Assembly (NCBI RefSeq): GCF_019038395.1
Contig: NZ_JAGFXZ010000012.1
Coordinates: forward strand, 19,747-83,746
DNA length: 64,000 nt
DNA from: Acinetobacter sp. BY419
GTDB lineage: Bacteria > Pseudomonadota > Gammaproteobacteria > Pseudomonadales > Moraxellaceae
Direction: 5' to 3'
Shown: one piece after another, positions 30,359-38,188 of the stretch
How positions within the stretch are numbered: position 1 is the stretch's first letter
Layout: every line of letters starts with the position of its first letter
The notes under the pieces: generated by a model
Told to the model about the DNA's origin: nothing
Databases searched by the model: none
Seen by the model: only the letters and a program-made list of their open reading frames with translations
Translations under genes and position numbers: made by a program

Positions 30359-31165
30359 TTAAACCGCTTCAGGCTCACCAAACAGGTCACGGAAAGCATG
30401 ATCAGGACGTGGCTGTTTCATAAAGCTTTCACCGACCAGGAAGGCATGAATGTCATGTTCCTGCATCATGGCAACATCGGCAGGCGTTGCGATTCCGCTT
30501 TCAGTGACCAGTAAGCGTGAAGGATCAAGTAATTTTTTCAAACGTAGTGAGGTGTTTAAATCGACATCAAAGGTTTTTAAATTACGGTTATTCACACCCA
30601 GCAGGCAGCGATCTGAGAGTTTCAGCGCACGTTCAAGTTCAGCTTCATCATGTACTTCAACCAGAACGTCTAAATTGTGCTCGAAGGCAGTTTTCGACAT
30701 TTCTTCCAGCTGCTGATCAGACAGGCATGCCACAATCAATAAAATACAATCTGCATCTAAAGCACGCGCTTCGATAACCCCATAAGGGTCGATCAGAAAG
30801 TCTTTGCGCAGCGCAGGCAGGTCACAATGTGAACGGGCAATCTGAATGTTTTCATCTGCACCTTGGAAAAAGTTCACATCGGTTAGGACGGATAAACAGG
30901 CTGCGCCTGCATCCTGATACTGTGCCGCAATTTCCGCAGGGTTAAAATTCGCGCGAATAATCCCTTTAGATGGTGAAGCTTTCTTGATTTCAGCAATAAC
31001 ACCGGGACGTTTCGAGATCAAAGACTGGGCGAAACCACGCACGGGTGATGCACCTTGTGCGAGTTCTTCCAGATCTTTATAACTTTTCTGCTTTAAACGT
31101 CGGGCAAATTCTTCTGTTTTACGGTCAACAATTTTGCCTAAAATTGTATTTGCGATATCTACCAT
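30359..31165 (-). CDS. trpC: Indole-3-glycerol-phosphate synthase
   Basis: A 268-residue TIM-barrel enzyme of tryptophan synthesis, cyclising CdRP to indole glycerol phosphate. Visible: AEIKKASPSKGIIR near 58 (catalytic Lys), LRKDFLIDPYGVIEARA near 117, and GVNNRNLKTFDVDL near 190. LVTESGIATPADV and FLVGESFM follow. It is the stand-alone synthase, not fused to TrpF. The ATG at 31165 is preferred over a TTG two codons earlier. It lies 20 nt after trpD. Confidence 0.96.
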   Translation of the reverse strand: MVDIANTILGKIVDRKTEEFARRLKQKSYKDLEELAQGASPVRGFAQSLISKRPGVIAEIKKASPSKGIIRANFNPAEIAAQYQDAGAACLSVLTDVNFFQGADENIQIARSHCDLPALRKDFLIDPYGVIEARALDADCILLIVACLSDQQLEEMSKTAFEHNLDVLVEVHDEAELERALKLSDRCLLGVNNRNLKTFDVDLNTSLRLKKLLDPSRLLVTESGIATPADVAMMQEHDIHAFLVGESFMKQPRPDHAFRDLFGEPEAV

Positions 31166-31185
31166 GATCAAAATCCCTGACTGAA

Positions 31186-32232
31186 TTAAGCTTCGTACTG
31201 TTTGATGGTTTTGGTAAATTCAGACAGTACACTCATTTTCTCAAGTGCCTGACCGCCATAAATAATATCATGTGCAAGCGCGACACCATGTTTGTAGCTG
31301 CTGGTTAAACCCGACACATAAATACCGGCACCGGCATTCAGGGCAATCATATTGGCGGCTTTGTCACCGATCTCTGATTTTTTCTTGCCCAGTGCATCCT
31401 TGATTAATGCCAAGCTCTGTGCCGAATCTTGCACAATTAAACCGGTCAAGGTTTGCGACTGGATGTCTACCGATTCAGGCGTAATTTCCCATTCAGTCAC
31501 TTCGCCATTTTTCAGTTCAGCCACATAGGTAGATGAAGCAATGCTGATTTCATCCAAACCATCACGTGAATGCACTACCATCACATGTTCGGCACCGAGC
31601 TGTTTCATGACTTCTGCAATCGGACGGCACAGTTCATTGGAAAATACGCCAATGACTAAACGATTTACTCCGGCCGGATTCGTAAGCGGGCCAAGTAAAT
31701 TGAAAATGCTGCGAATCCCTAACTCTTTACGTGGGCCGATTGCATATTTCATGGCTTTATGATGATTCGGTGCGAACAGGAAACCGACACCGACATCACG
31801 GATACAACGCTCAGTTTGCTGCATATTCAGATCAAGATTAATCCCGGCCTGTTCCAGTAAATCTGACGAACCTGATTTGGTTGAAACACCACGGTTGCCA
31901 TGTTTAGCAATGGTAGCGCCTGCTGCCGCAATCACAAATGCAGAAGCTGTAGAGACATTAAACAGGTTTTGACCATCACCGCCTGTACCCACGATGTCCA
32001 CTAAATACGGAATATCGCTGACATCAATTTTAGTGGCAAGTTCACGCATGACCCGTGCGGCTGCGGTAATTTCATCAATGCTTTCGCCTTTAAGGCGTAA
32101 ACCCATCAATAGGGCACCAATCTGGGCATCGGTTGCTTCACCTGACATGATGGCACGCATCACGTCTTGCATTTGATCCTGAGTCAGGTGAATGTTTTTA
32201 GTAATATTGTTTAAAGCTTGTTGAATATTCAT
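31186..32232 (-). CDS. trpD: Anthranilate phosphoribosyltransferase
   Basis: A 348-residue enzyme transferring phosphoribose from PRPP to anthranilate. The PRPP and metal motifs are visible: [20 protein letters not shown] near 84-103, [18 protein letters not shown] near 114, and [11 protein letters not shown] near 226. It is unfused to TrpG. It sits between trpG (9 nt) and trpC (20 nt), clearly one operon. Confidence 0.97.
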   Translation of the reverse strand: MNIQQALNNITKNIHLTQDQMQDVMRAIMSGEATDAQIGALLMGLRLKGESIDEITAAARVMRELATKIDVSDIPYLVDIVGTGGDGQNLFNVSTASAFVIAAAGATIAKHGNRGVSTKSGSSDLLEQAGINLDLNMQQTERCIRDVGVGFLFAPNHHKAMKYAIGPRKELGIRSIFNLLGPLTNPAGVNRLVIGVFSNELCRPIAEVMKQLGAEHVMVVHSRDGLDEISIASSTYVAELKNGEVTEWEITPESVDIQSQTLTGLIVQDSAQSLALIKDALGKKKSEIGDKAANMIALNAGAGIYVSGLTSSYKHGVALAHDIIYGGQALEKMSVLSEFTKTIKQYEA

Positions 32233-32241
32233 AAGGTGTTC

Positions 32242-32826
32242 TTAGGCATAAATTTCGAGAAAGTTTTTAAAGATTTGATGACCATGCTGGCTCAGAATCG
32301 ATTCAGGATGGAACTGCACGCCTTCGACCGGCAATGTCTTATGTTTCACACCCATAATCTCTTCCATAGAGCCGTCAGCTTCATTGGTCCAGCAGGTCAC
32401 TTCCAGGCATTCAGGCAAGGTAGCTTGATCAATCACCAGGGAATGATAGCGCGTTGCAGGAAATGGAGACGGAAGGTTGCTGAAAATCCCGGTATTGCTA
32501 TGGTACATATCGGACAATCGGCCATGCATTACACGTTTGGCACGTATGATGTTACCGCCAAATGCCTGACCAATACTCTGATGACCGAGACAAACGCCTA
32601 GTAACGGAATTTTACCAGCAAAATGCTGAATCGCAGGAATCGAAATTCCTGCTTCACTTGGCGAGCACGGGCCAGGACCAATCACGAGATACTTGGGTTG
32701 CCATCGCTCGATATCTTCCAATGTTACGGCATCATTACGGACTACTTTTACTTCTTGATTCAGTTCGCCAAAATATTGGACGATGTTGTAAGTAAAGGAG
32801 TCATAGTTGTCGATCATGAGAAGCAT
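32242..32826 (-). CDS. trpG: Anthranilate/aminodeoxychorismate synthase glutamine amidotransferase
   Basis: A 194-residue class I glutamine amidotransferase giving ammonia to TrpE (and possibly PabB). The triad is visible: [18 protein letters not shown] with the nucleophile Cys near 79, and VQFHPESIL with His and Glu near 170. The start [19 protein letters not shown] is diagnostic. trpE is not adjacent, as I recall for Acinetobacter. Upstream sequence runs into the prophage boundary, so the promoter lies within about 110 bp. Confidence 0.95.
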   Translation of the reverse strand: MLLMIDNYDSFTYNIVQYFGELNQEVKVVRNDAVTLEDIERWQPKYLVIGPGPCSPSEAGISIPAIQHFAGKIPLLGVCLGHQSIGQAFGGNIIRAKRVMHGRLSDMYHSNTGIFSNLPSPFPATRYHSLVIDQATLPECLEVTCWTNEADGSMEEIMGVKHKTLPVEGVQFHPESILSQHGHQIFKNFLEIYA

Positions 32827-32934
32827 ATCGCACGTAACCTCTTGAAAATTATGAAAATGAGTATCTTTGTTTCTAATCGTTACTCACTATGTTACTCACT
32901 TTATAGAAAGTGACTGATTTTACAGGCATTAAAA
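32827..32934. other. Probable left prophage junction with repeats
   Basis: This stretch separates trpG from the first phage gene. It has a 10-bp direct repeat GTTACTCACT at 32879-32888 and 32891-32900. An inverted repeat TCACTTT-ATAG-AAAGTGA lies at 32896-32902 and 32907-32913. It must contain the trpG promoter and may contain attL. No tRNA or integrase gene is here. The exact junction cannot be set without the right end or an empty site. Confidence 0.4.
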
Positions 32935-32954
32935 AGCCGCTCAATCAAGCGGCT
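32935..32954 (-). terminator. Terminator of the leftward phage operon
   Basis: AGCCGCT-CAATCA-AGCGGCT hairpin followed on the minus strand by a five-T run. It overlaps the last codons of the AlpA-like gene. Confidence 0.75.
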
Positions 32955-33214
32955 ACTTTACCAGTTTTTGAATGCCTTGTGACAACTTCGTTCACATAAC
33001 TATTGAGGTAGTAACTTCGAGGGCCATCTTTGCTAGGTTGCTCAATTTCTCCTTTTTTGATCCGGTCATATAGAGTCGGCTCACTCATGTTCATCCGCTT
33101 CGCAAATTCCTTAATACTCACTCGGCGCTCATCTTGATTTGCCATTGCTCTTTTAAGCTCCTGCATCTCATCAAAAATAGCCTGGAGTAGATTGTGCTCA
33201 GATTCAGCTATCAC
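32945..33214 (-). CDS. AlpA/MerR-like phage DNA-binding protein
   Basis: An 89-residue protein with a helical N-terminus (1-30) and a winged-helix of the excisionase/AlpA type: VSIKEFAKRMNMSEPTLYDRIKKGEI (32-57), then a wing with GPRSYYLNSYVNEVV. Such proteins act as excisionases or transcription regulators. As the last gene of the leftward operon next to the junction, an Xis-like role is attractive but unproven. It overlaps the next upstream gene by 11 nt. Confidence 0.65.
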   Translation of the reverse strand: MIAESEHNLLQAIFDEMQELKRAMANQDERRVSIKEFAKRMNMSEPTLYDRIKKGEIEQPSKDGPRSYYLNSYVNEVVTRHSKTGKVAA

Positions 33215-33716
33215 GTTCCACCTCCAATCTTTTACCTGCTTCTATTTCTGGCATCTTCATAAAAGTAATCCAGTGCGTATTTGCCCGTTTTCCGCTAATG
33301 TGCCCAAAGACAGGCTTGTGATTTGTCAGTTCCAAAATTTCACTAACTTTAATCTGGGCTTCATTCCTTTTAAAAATTAAAACTCCATCGGTGGCCAACA
33401 CGCGAAAACATTCCTCAAAACCTTTTCGAATATCTTCACGCCAGTCATCGTTCAGCTTTCCATACTTAAGAGCCAACCAGCTCTGCTTTCCTGCACGAAC
33501 CAAGTGCGGCGGATCAAACACGACTAAATTAAACTGTTCATCATCAAACGGCATGTCGCGGAAATCCATTTCAATATCTGGCGCTACTTCAAGACTGCGA
33601 CCATCACACAAGATATGGCTTGCAGTGCGGATATCACAGTAAACTACATTCGGGTTCTGACGATCAAAGTGCATCATGCGTGATCCGCAGCATGGATCTA
33701 GAATTTTTGCATTCAC
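33204..33716 (-). CDS. Phage class I SAM-dependent methyltransferase
   Basis: A 170-residue compact methyltransferase with motif I LDPCCGSRMMHFD near 6 and motif IV VVFDPPHLVRAG near 64. FKRNEAQIKVSEIL and a conserved ...THWITFMKM end follow. DPPH resembles DPPY/NPPY of N6-adenine or N4-cytosine methylases, so DNA modification (protection from host restriction) is plausible, but no target recognition domain is seen. It overlaps the gene upstream by 4 nt. Confidence 0.7.
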   Translation of the reverse strand: MNAKILDPCCGSRMMHFDRQNPNVVYCDIRTASHILCDGRSLEVAPDIEMDFRDMPFDDEQFNLVVFDPPHLVRAGKQSWLALKYGKLNDDWREDIRKGFEECFRVLATDGVLIFKRNEAQIKVSEILELTNHKPVFGHISGKRANTHWITFMKMPEIEAGKRLEVERDS

Positions 33717-34000
33717 GACACTTCTCCCAGACTCTGCATCACCCCAAATCGGTCATGCTTTGCTATATAGCTGGAAAGCATGTGGTAAATAGCGTCAGCA
33801 TTTCCATCATCAACTTGAACGCCTGTTATGCCGGATTTATGAGAAATGGATAGTCCTAAATCACCCTGATATCCCTCTACTGCTAAAAAGAAAACATCAG
33901 CTTGTTGCTGTTCTAGCACCAAATTAAAAGGCTTGTCCTTGTGCAGCTCATCAATGATGTAGTTGGCGACTTGGACGTTGGTTAGTTGAATTTCAGTCAT
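33713..34000 (-). CDS. Phage protein of unknown function, 95 residues
   Basis: A 95-residue acidic protein with an alpha/beta look (NVQVANYIIDELHKDKPFNL, then GDLGLSISHKSGITGVQVDDG). No motif is recognised. Its ATG shares one base with the stop of the gene before it (TGATG), and its stop overlaps the methyltransferase start, so translation is coupled within the leftward operon. Confidence 0.6.
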   Translation of the reverse strand: MTEIQLTNVQVANYIIDELHKDKPFNLVLEQQQADVFFLAVEGYQGDLGLSISHKSGITGVQVDDGNADAIYHMLSSYIAKHDRFGVMQSLGEVS

Positions 34001-34242
34001 CACGCCACCTTCACATCTAGATAATCAGGGTTATCAAGATGCTCTTCATATTCACCAAATAGCGCCTGACATGCTGCATTACCTGTTAAATCACTTTTTA
34101 AAAGCACATAGCTCAACGTCTTACGTGTGCCTTTACCAGTAAATGTTGAACTGCCATCGGCAAGGTCTTTCTTTGTATAACCTAGCTTTTCCAGCCAAAG
34201 CTTGAATCCGGCCTCATGCTTCTGTTTGATTCTGAAGATCAT
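34000..34242 (-). CDS. Phage protein of unknown function, 80 residues
   Basis: An 80-residue protein starting MIFRIKQKHEAGFKLWLEKLG. The ATG at 34242 is preceded by GGGGGT at good spacing and overlaps the stop of the 45-residue gene (ATGA). The longer open frame to 34278 lacks a ribosome site. No domain is recognised. Confidence 0.55.
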   Translation of the reverse strand: MIFRIKQKHEAGFKLWLEKLGYTKKDLADGSSTFTGKGTRKTLSYVLLKSDLTGNAACQALFGEYEEHLDNPDYLDVKVA

Positions 34243-34376
34243 CTGTACCCCCAGGTATCCGAAAAATTTCGTAGGCAATCATCAATACCGAACAGGTTAA
34301 TATTGCGGTAAGTTCTAACCCGACCCTTGTACTGCACGAGCAGCACGCGGGTCATTGAAGAGTAGGAATAACTCAT
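34239..34376 (-). CDS. Small phage protein, 45 residues, coupled on both sides
   Basis: A 45-codon frame beginning MSYSYSSMTRVLLVQYKG and ending TWGYR. Its start codon overlaps the stop of the upstream 373-residue gene, and its stop overlaps the next start, both as ATGA. That pattern fills an otherwise unexplained gap in a fully overlapping operon and is strong support for a real gene. Function is unknown; the product is basic. Confidence 0.6.
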   Translation of the reverse strand: MSYSYSSMTRVLLVQYKGRVRTYRNINLFGIDDCLRNFSDTWGYR

Positions 34377-35494
34377 GAAGTCTCCCCAGTTTCAGCAGCC
34401 AAAGCATCTTTGCGCTGTGCATAAATGCTAAGCAACTCTTGGTGATCAGCTGGAAGTAATTTAGCTGCAGGTATCGCTGGTGCTAGTCGCTCTAAAGTTT
34501 CAACTGAATCCATGTCATAGATGCGGTTGATCAGAACCTGCTTCTTCTTTTTGTAGAACAGATCGATAGGGGCACTACCATGTTCAACACTTTCTACTGA
34601 TGCTTGTTTGCGTGCGGCATTTTCAATTTGATCAATGAAACTTGGTTGCGCAACTTCAGTGACTTCATCTGGAGATAGTTCGGGTTCAGCCTTAGGTGCG
34701 TACTGTTCAGGATCCAGCTCAAGAAGCTTGTCTTCAGTCAATTTGCATAGGTGCTGTTGATCTTTTTGATCTAAGTACCCATTGGCCAAAAATACGTGAC
34801 GGAATGAAAGCACATCTTGGGTCGTGGTAAATTGATCAATCTGGGCAGTGAACTTCTCAACAAGCTTTACCGGATCAGTTTCAACTGAATCTTCTTCGGT
34901 TTTTTCTAGTGAAACTTCAGTAGGTGCAGACGATGCTTCTGGTACAACTTTAACAGGCGGAACCACCTCTGGCTCAGGCTGTTTTTCAATACCTGGTACA
35001 GCATCACCTAGACCAGCTGGAATGCCGGGCTGCTCAGTATCTTCCTTGGCTTTTCGACTACGACGTTTCTTTTCAGGCTTGTAATGACTTTCTAACGTCA
35101 AAGGGTAAGCAATAGTTCGTCCAAGAAGTTTACCAATTGCTTGTAGCTGTAATTCAGCATTCTCCTGATCCATCTGGGCAAAACCATTTTTTACACATTC
35201 AACATACTTTCCAGAAAGTGAAGTGAATTGAGTGTGTACCACACAATGAGGGAAAACTAGGAAAATCTCCTGATCCTCCACAACATCATTAAGAGTTAAA
35301 GGCTTGGTGAAGGTAATACCAGCCAGCTCCATTGTTTCAACCTTGATGCAGAACTCATAGCCTGGCATAGCGAAAATCGTAGCAGGGAATTGAGACAGGT
35401 CATCAAAATCCATTAACTTACCAGCAGCGCGGCACATGATATTTCGGCCAGCCATCATTGCTTCAAAAGCTTCTTTGCTATTTAAAATTTTCAT
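34373..35494 (-). CDS. Large phage early protein of unknown function
   Basis: A 373-residue protein. The N-terminal 130 residues look globular (VFPHCVVHTQF, LESHYKPEKKRRSRKAK). They are followed by a long Glu/Pro/Val-rich, probably disordered linker (140-220), a helical segment (220-270) and a C-terminal helical region. It overlaps the AAA ATPase gene by 4 nt (ATGA), which suggests work with that recombination ATPase, perhaps in annealing or replication. This role is inference from neighbours only. Confidence 0.55.
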   Translation of the reverse strand: MKILNSKEAFEAMMAGRNIMCRAAGKLMDFDDLSQFPATIFAMPGYEFCIKVETMELAGITFTKPLTLNDVVEDQEIFLVFPHCVVHTQFTSLSGKYVECVKNGFAQMDQENAELQLQAIGKLLGRTIAYPLTLESHYKPEKKRRSRKAKEDTEQPGIPAGLGDAVPGIEKQPEPEVVPPVKVVPEASSAPTEVSLEKTEEDSVETDPVKLVEKFTAQIDQFTTTQDVLSFRHVFLANGYLDQKDQQHLCKLTEDKLLELDPEQYAPKAEPELSPDEVTEVAQPSFIDQIENAARKQASVESVEHGSAPIDLFYKKKKQVLINRIYDMDSVETLERLAPAIPAAKLLPADHQELLSIYAQRKDALAAETGETS

Positions 35495-36612
35495 GCGTTC
35501 ACCATTTCTTTTGCTATTAGTTCGATTTCTTGTTTAACCGCTACCAGTTTGCTGGCTTCAATTTGATTCAGTGCATCAATACCAAGGTGTTCACATATGG
35601 TTTTCGCATCCAGACCGCGCTCATCGATAAAGGCTTGAAGCTCGGCCAATTGCTGGTCATCGATACCAAAGAACTCCTCCGGATCTACCCAGGCATTACG
35701 TTGTTTGTCGAACTTGCATTTAAGTTCCATTGCTTTACGAACCAGTTCAACACGCATATTTTTGTAATACTGGTGCTTATCATCAATAGATTCGGTGAGC
35801 TGATTTAAATCGCTGGCATACTGAGCTTCGGCACAGCTTTGAATCCAGTTCTCTAAATCTTCCTGAGCTTTCATTGTTGCCAATTGTTCAGGTGTCATGG
35901 TGTTGATGTGATCCTTAGCCTGCTTAATCAGATCAGCCAGGAAAGACGGATTGGCTTTTAAATCAGGTACCCATACCTCACCAGTTTCACCACCTAGGCC
36001 ACCTGCATTTTTGGCATGGTGAGTAGGGCATGGTCTAAAGCTGATAACCCGCTCATGTTTACCTTCGCCTGTTTGTACAGTAGTCAGGTAACCCATTACA
36101 TCTGCAATGCGATATAGCTCATTACGGTTCTTACCCCCCAGATCTGGTCGGTAAATTACCTGGTCACCATTCTGATCTTCTGAAGCATGAGCAATGAAAA
36201 CCACGTCTTTGCCTGAAGCAATCAGCGTATTTACATATTGCTTAAAAATGTTGTTGGCCAAGCCCTGTGCTTTCAATTTCAAAGAGCCATCTTTCTGTTT
36301 ATTGGTCGCATTCAGCATTAAATGAGTTTTGATGCTTTCAAGCATTGCACCAACGGTATCAATCACAATCGTCTTGAATGGTTCCAGATCCTGCATGGTC
36401 AGATTAGCGACATCGGCCCATTGATTGACCTGAACTACAGCACCGCGACGCAATTCACCAGTACGATGAGAACCCTTGTCAAAGTCGAAAGAAATAGCTT
36501 TTTCGCCGGTGAAACCAATCGATGTTTTACCCAAGCCTGGATCTGCATACAGATACACGATGATGGCTTGGACAAGTAGCGGCTGATCCGCTGGAATAAT
36601 ATTAATCGCCAT
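35491..36612 (-). CDS. Phage AAA ATPase, Sak4/RecA-like (AAA_24)
   Basis: A 373-residue P-loop ATPase. Visible are a Walker A region YLYADPGLGKTSIGF near 19-33, AISFDFDKGSHR near 40, and TIVIDTVGAML near 78 as Walker B. VVFIAHASED near 130 is a sensor-type motif. This matches phage nucleotide-binding proteins of the Sak4 group that assist single-strand annealing and recombination. The C-terminal half is helical and acidic. The ATG at 36612 has AGGAG nine bases upstream; a longer frame to 36732 overlaps the gene before it. In the lambda plan it occupies the red recombination position. Confidence 0.75.
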   Translation of the reverse strand: MAINIIPADQPLLVQAIIVYLYADPGLGKTSIGFTGEKAISFDFDKGSHRTGELRRGAVVQVNQWADVANLTMQDLEPFKTIVIDTVGAMLESIKTHLMLNATNKQKDGSLKLKAQGLANNIFKQYVNTLIASGKDVVFIAHASEDQNGDQVIYRPDLGGKNRNELYRIADVMGYLTTVQTGEGKHERVISFRPCPTHHAKNAGGLGGETGEVWVPDLKANPSFLADLIKQAKDHINTMTPEQLATMKAQEDLENWIQSCAEAQYASDLNQLTESIDDKHQYYKNMRVELVRKAMELKCKFDKQRNAWVDPEEFFGIDDQQLAELQAFIDERGLDAKTICEHLGIDALNQIEASKLVAVKQEIELIAKEMVNA

Positions 36613-36613
36613 C

Positions 36614-37150
36614 TCAACGTACTCCTGGCTGACGGTTATTACGCTTAAAGTTCTTATAGTCTTCGGATGCAAAGAAGCCGGTACTTTCCAAAACTTGATG
36701 ACGCTTGTTTTTACGCATAGCAACACGTGCATTTTCTAGCCCATCTAAAATCCATTTTGGAGTAACTGCTTTATCCATCTTCCTCAATGAGCCATTAGGC
36801 TGGATGGAGTAGATGATTGTGTTGCAGAAATAGTCAGCAATAGTCCCAGAGCTTTTGACACGTAGGGCAAAATAACTTGCCCGGGTTTTACCCACTCGAT
36901 AGATTTCAAGCCCTTCAAAGGTCTTGATGTATTCAGAGAAATAGCGATGAGTTGAGCCAAACTCTACCAGCATTGGAATAACAGGTAGCTCATCTGCTTT
37001 GAATTGCAGGAAGCCGGTGTAGAGGTCAACAAAGCTAATTTGAGCTCGATCATTAAGCGGAGACCAGTCATCAGAGCCACATTCACACCAGTAGACTAAT
37101 TGGCCATTCAAAAGGGCATCAAAAATTTGATCAGCAGAATTTAAAATCAT
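36614..37150 (-). CDS. Phage early protein of unknown function, 178 residues
   Basis: A 178-residue protein starting MILNSADQIFDALLNGQLVYW. It has a Cys pair (WCECGSDDW) and a basic C-terminus (MRKNKRHQV, KNFKRNNRQ). The first 40 residues resemble the start of the 373-residue protein at 34373 in layout: an F-x-A-hhxG helix, then a Cys/Trp segment. The overlaps on both sides place it in the early operon. Function is unknown. Confidence 0.55.
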   Translation of the reverse strand: MILNSADQIFDALLNGQLVYWCECGSDDWSPLNDRAQISFVDLYTGFLQFKADELPVIPMLVEFGSTHRYFSEYIKTFEGLEIYRVGKTRASYFALRVKSSGTIADYFCNTIIYSIQPNGSLRKMDKAVTPKWILDGLENARVAMRKNKRHQVLESTGFFASEDYKNFKRNNRQPGVR

Positions 37151-37386
37151 TTCGCACCCCCAACAGCCTTAGCAATCGCTTCCGCCTGATAAGCAGCTTC
37201 CTGATCGGCTGCATAGGTAAACATCGCAGCAAGACCAATGAAGATAGATATAAGGAGCAACAAGGCAGAGAAGTTACTCAACCAATGTGGTTTAGGAGTA
37301 GGCACTGGATGCTGATACAGCTTTTCAGAAGTCATGCTTGATGGCTTGAATTCCGGCAAGTTGCTTTGAATTGGGTTTTTGTTCAT
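37147..37386 (-). CDS. Small single-pass phage membrane protein
   Basis: A 79-residue protein, first gene of the leftward early operon. It has a Pro-rich cytoplasmic stretch, one membrane helix (about 36-56, SNFSALLLLISIFIGLAAMF) and an Ala/Glu-rich tail. The ATG at 37386 is used; the frame could start earlier at 37419. It occupies the place of lambda N but shows no Arg-rich RNA-binding motif, so I do not call it an antiterminator. Confidence 0.5.
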   Translation of the reverse strand: MNKNPIQSNLPEFKPSSMTSEKLYQHPVPTPKPHWLSNFSALLLLISIFIGLAAMFTYAADQEAAYQAEAIAKAVGGAK

Positions 37387-37465
37387 AATGATTTCACTCA
37401 CAGGTAGTATGTGGGTCACGCTCCAGGTTGTTACAGCAACGCTGGGGCTTTTCTTTATTTGTGAA

Positions 37466-37512
37466 ATAATATTAGCATACTAATATTATCAGTCAATAAG
37501 TTTGCTAATATT
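37466..37512 (-). promoter_or_regulatory. OL-like operator pair and leftward early promoter
   Basis: A perfect palindrome with 10-bp arms ATAATATTAG and CTAATATTAT around CATA covers 37466-37489. A second, weaker site at 37493-37512 keeps the right arm CTAATATT and half of the left arm. Centres are 25 bp apart. On the minus strand a TTGACT box and TAATAT box 16 bp apart lie inside these sites. The same motif occurs between cI and cro, so CI probably represses this promoter. Confidence 0.65.
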
Positions 37513-37587
37513 TTCTTATTTTATTTTTATTTCATGTTTTAATAGACAAAAGAAAACCCACACAGGGTGGGTTATTTGGAGTTTGTT

Positions 37588-37884
37588 ATGGACAAGTCAA
37601 ATCACTTAAAAATAGAAAGTCTGCTTCATGATCCACGTTCTCATATGGTTAATCGCTTAATCTTTAACGGTGTCACAGATGCAGAAGTGCTGATTAGTGC
37701 TACTGATAAGCTATTAAATTTCATCGGAGAAAGCGGATTGTTTGATAAAGCCACACCGGATGAAAGGGCTTTATCAAACTGGCGCAAAGATATGGTTGAT
37801 CGTTTAATGCATCAAGGTCTTACAGATGCTGAAGTTATAATAAATACCGCAAATCAACTTTATGTTTTTTTGGTTAAGCAATGA
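37588..37884 (+). CDS. Tandem-repeat small phage protein
   Basis: A 98-residue protein made of two similar halves of about 36 residues: HMVNRLIFNGVTDAEVLIS... and DMVDRLMHQGLTDAEVIIN.... The shared M-V-x-R-L-x-x-x-G-x-T-D-A-E-V pattern suggests duplication of a helical hairpin. It is read rightward, away from the leftward early operon, with a TTGGAG ribosome site. A hairpin (AACCCAC/GTGGGTT) lies in its leader. Function is unknown; it could be a small regulator or protein-interaction module. Confidence 0.55.
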   Translation: MDKSNHLKIESLLHDPRSHMVNRLIFNGVTDAEVLISATDKLLNFIGESGLFDKATPDERALSNWRKDMVDRLMHQGLTDAEVIINTANQLYVFLVKQ

Positions 37885-37907
37885 ATTAAGTGTGATTGAT
37901 ATTTAAC

Positions 37908-38141
37908 TTATTTAAGGTAGGTGAAAATAGTCGGATCTTTTTCAAAGTATAAGATGCTGTACTTATTACCACGTGATTGTAAATAATTCTGAATATCTGC
38001 CAATAAATTGGAAGATTCACTTAAATTAAAAATAAATGAATTTAAGCTAATGCGCTCAAAACCAGAAATTTCTCTCCTGTTGAAACTTTTAATTTCCTCA
38101 TCAGAGATATTGAGACCATTAATTATAAGCAAGGCTTTCAT
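37908..38141 (-). CDS. Small phage protein, 77 residues
   Basis: A 77-residue protein starting MKALLIINGLNISDEEIKSF, with no membrane helix. GGAG eight bases before the ATG at 38141 fixes the start; the open frame itself extends to 38162. It lies downstream of the diguanylate cyclase gene in the same direction with a 47-bp gap, so it may share that transcript. No domain is recognised. Confidence 0.5.
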   Translation of the reverse strand: MKALLIINGLNISDEEIKSFNRREISGFERISLNSFIFNLSESSNLLADIQNYLQSRGNKYSILYFEKDPTIFTYLK

Positions 38142-38188
38142 TCTTTTCTCCACCCGATCCAAGAGCCGCGTCGGGTTCGCGTTTTTTA

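Noticed and set aside
32945..33716. AlpA-like gene and methyltransferase as host genes outside the prophage
   Set aside because: Both are joined by overlaps to the leftward phage operon, which places them in the prophage.
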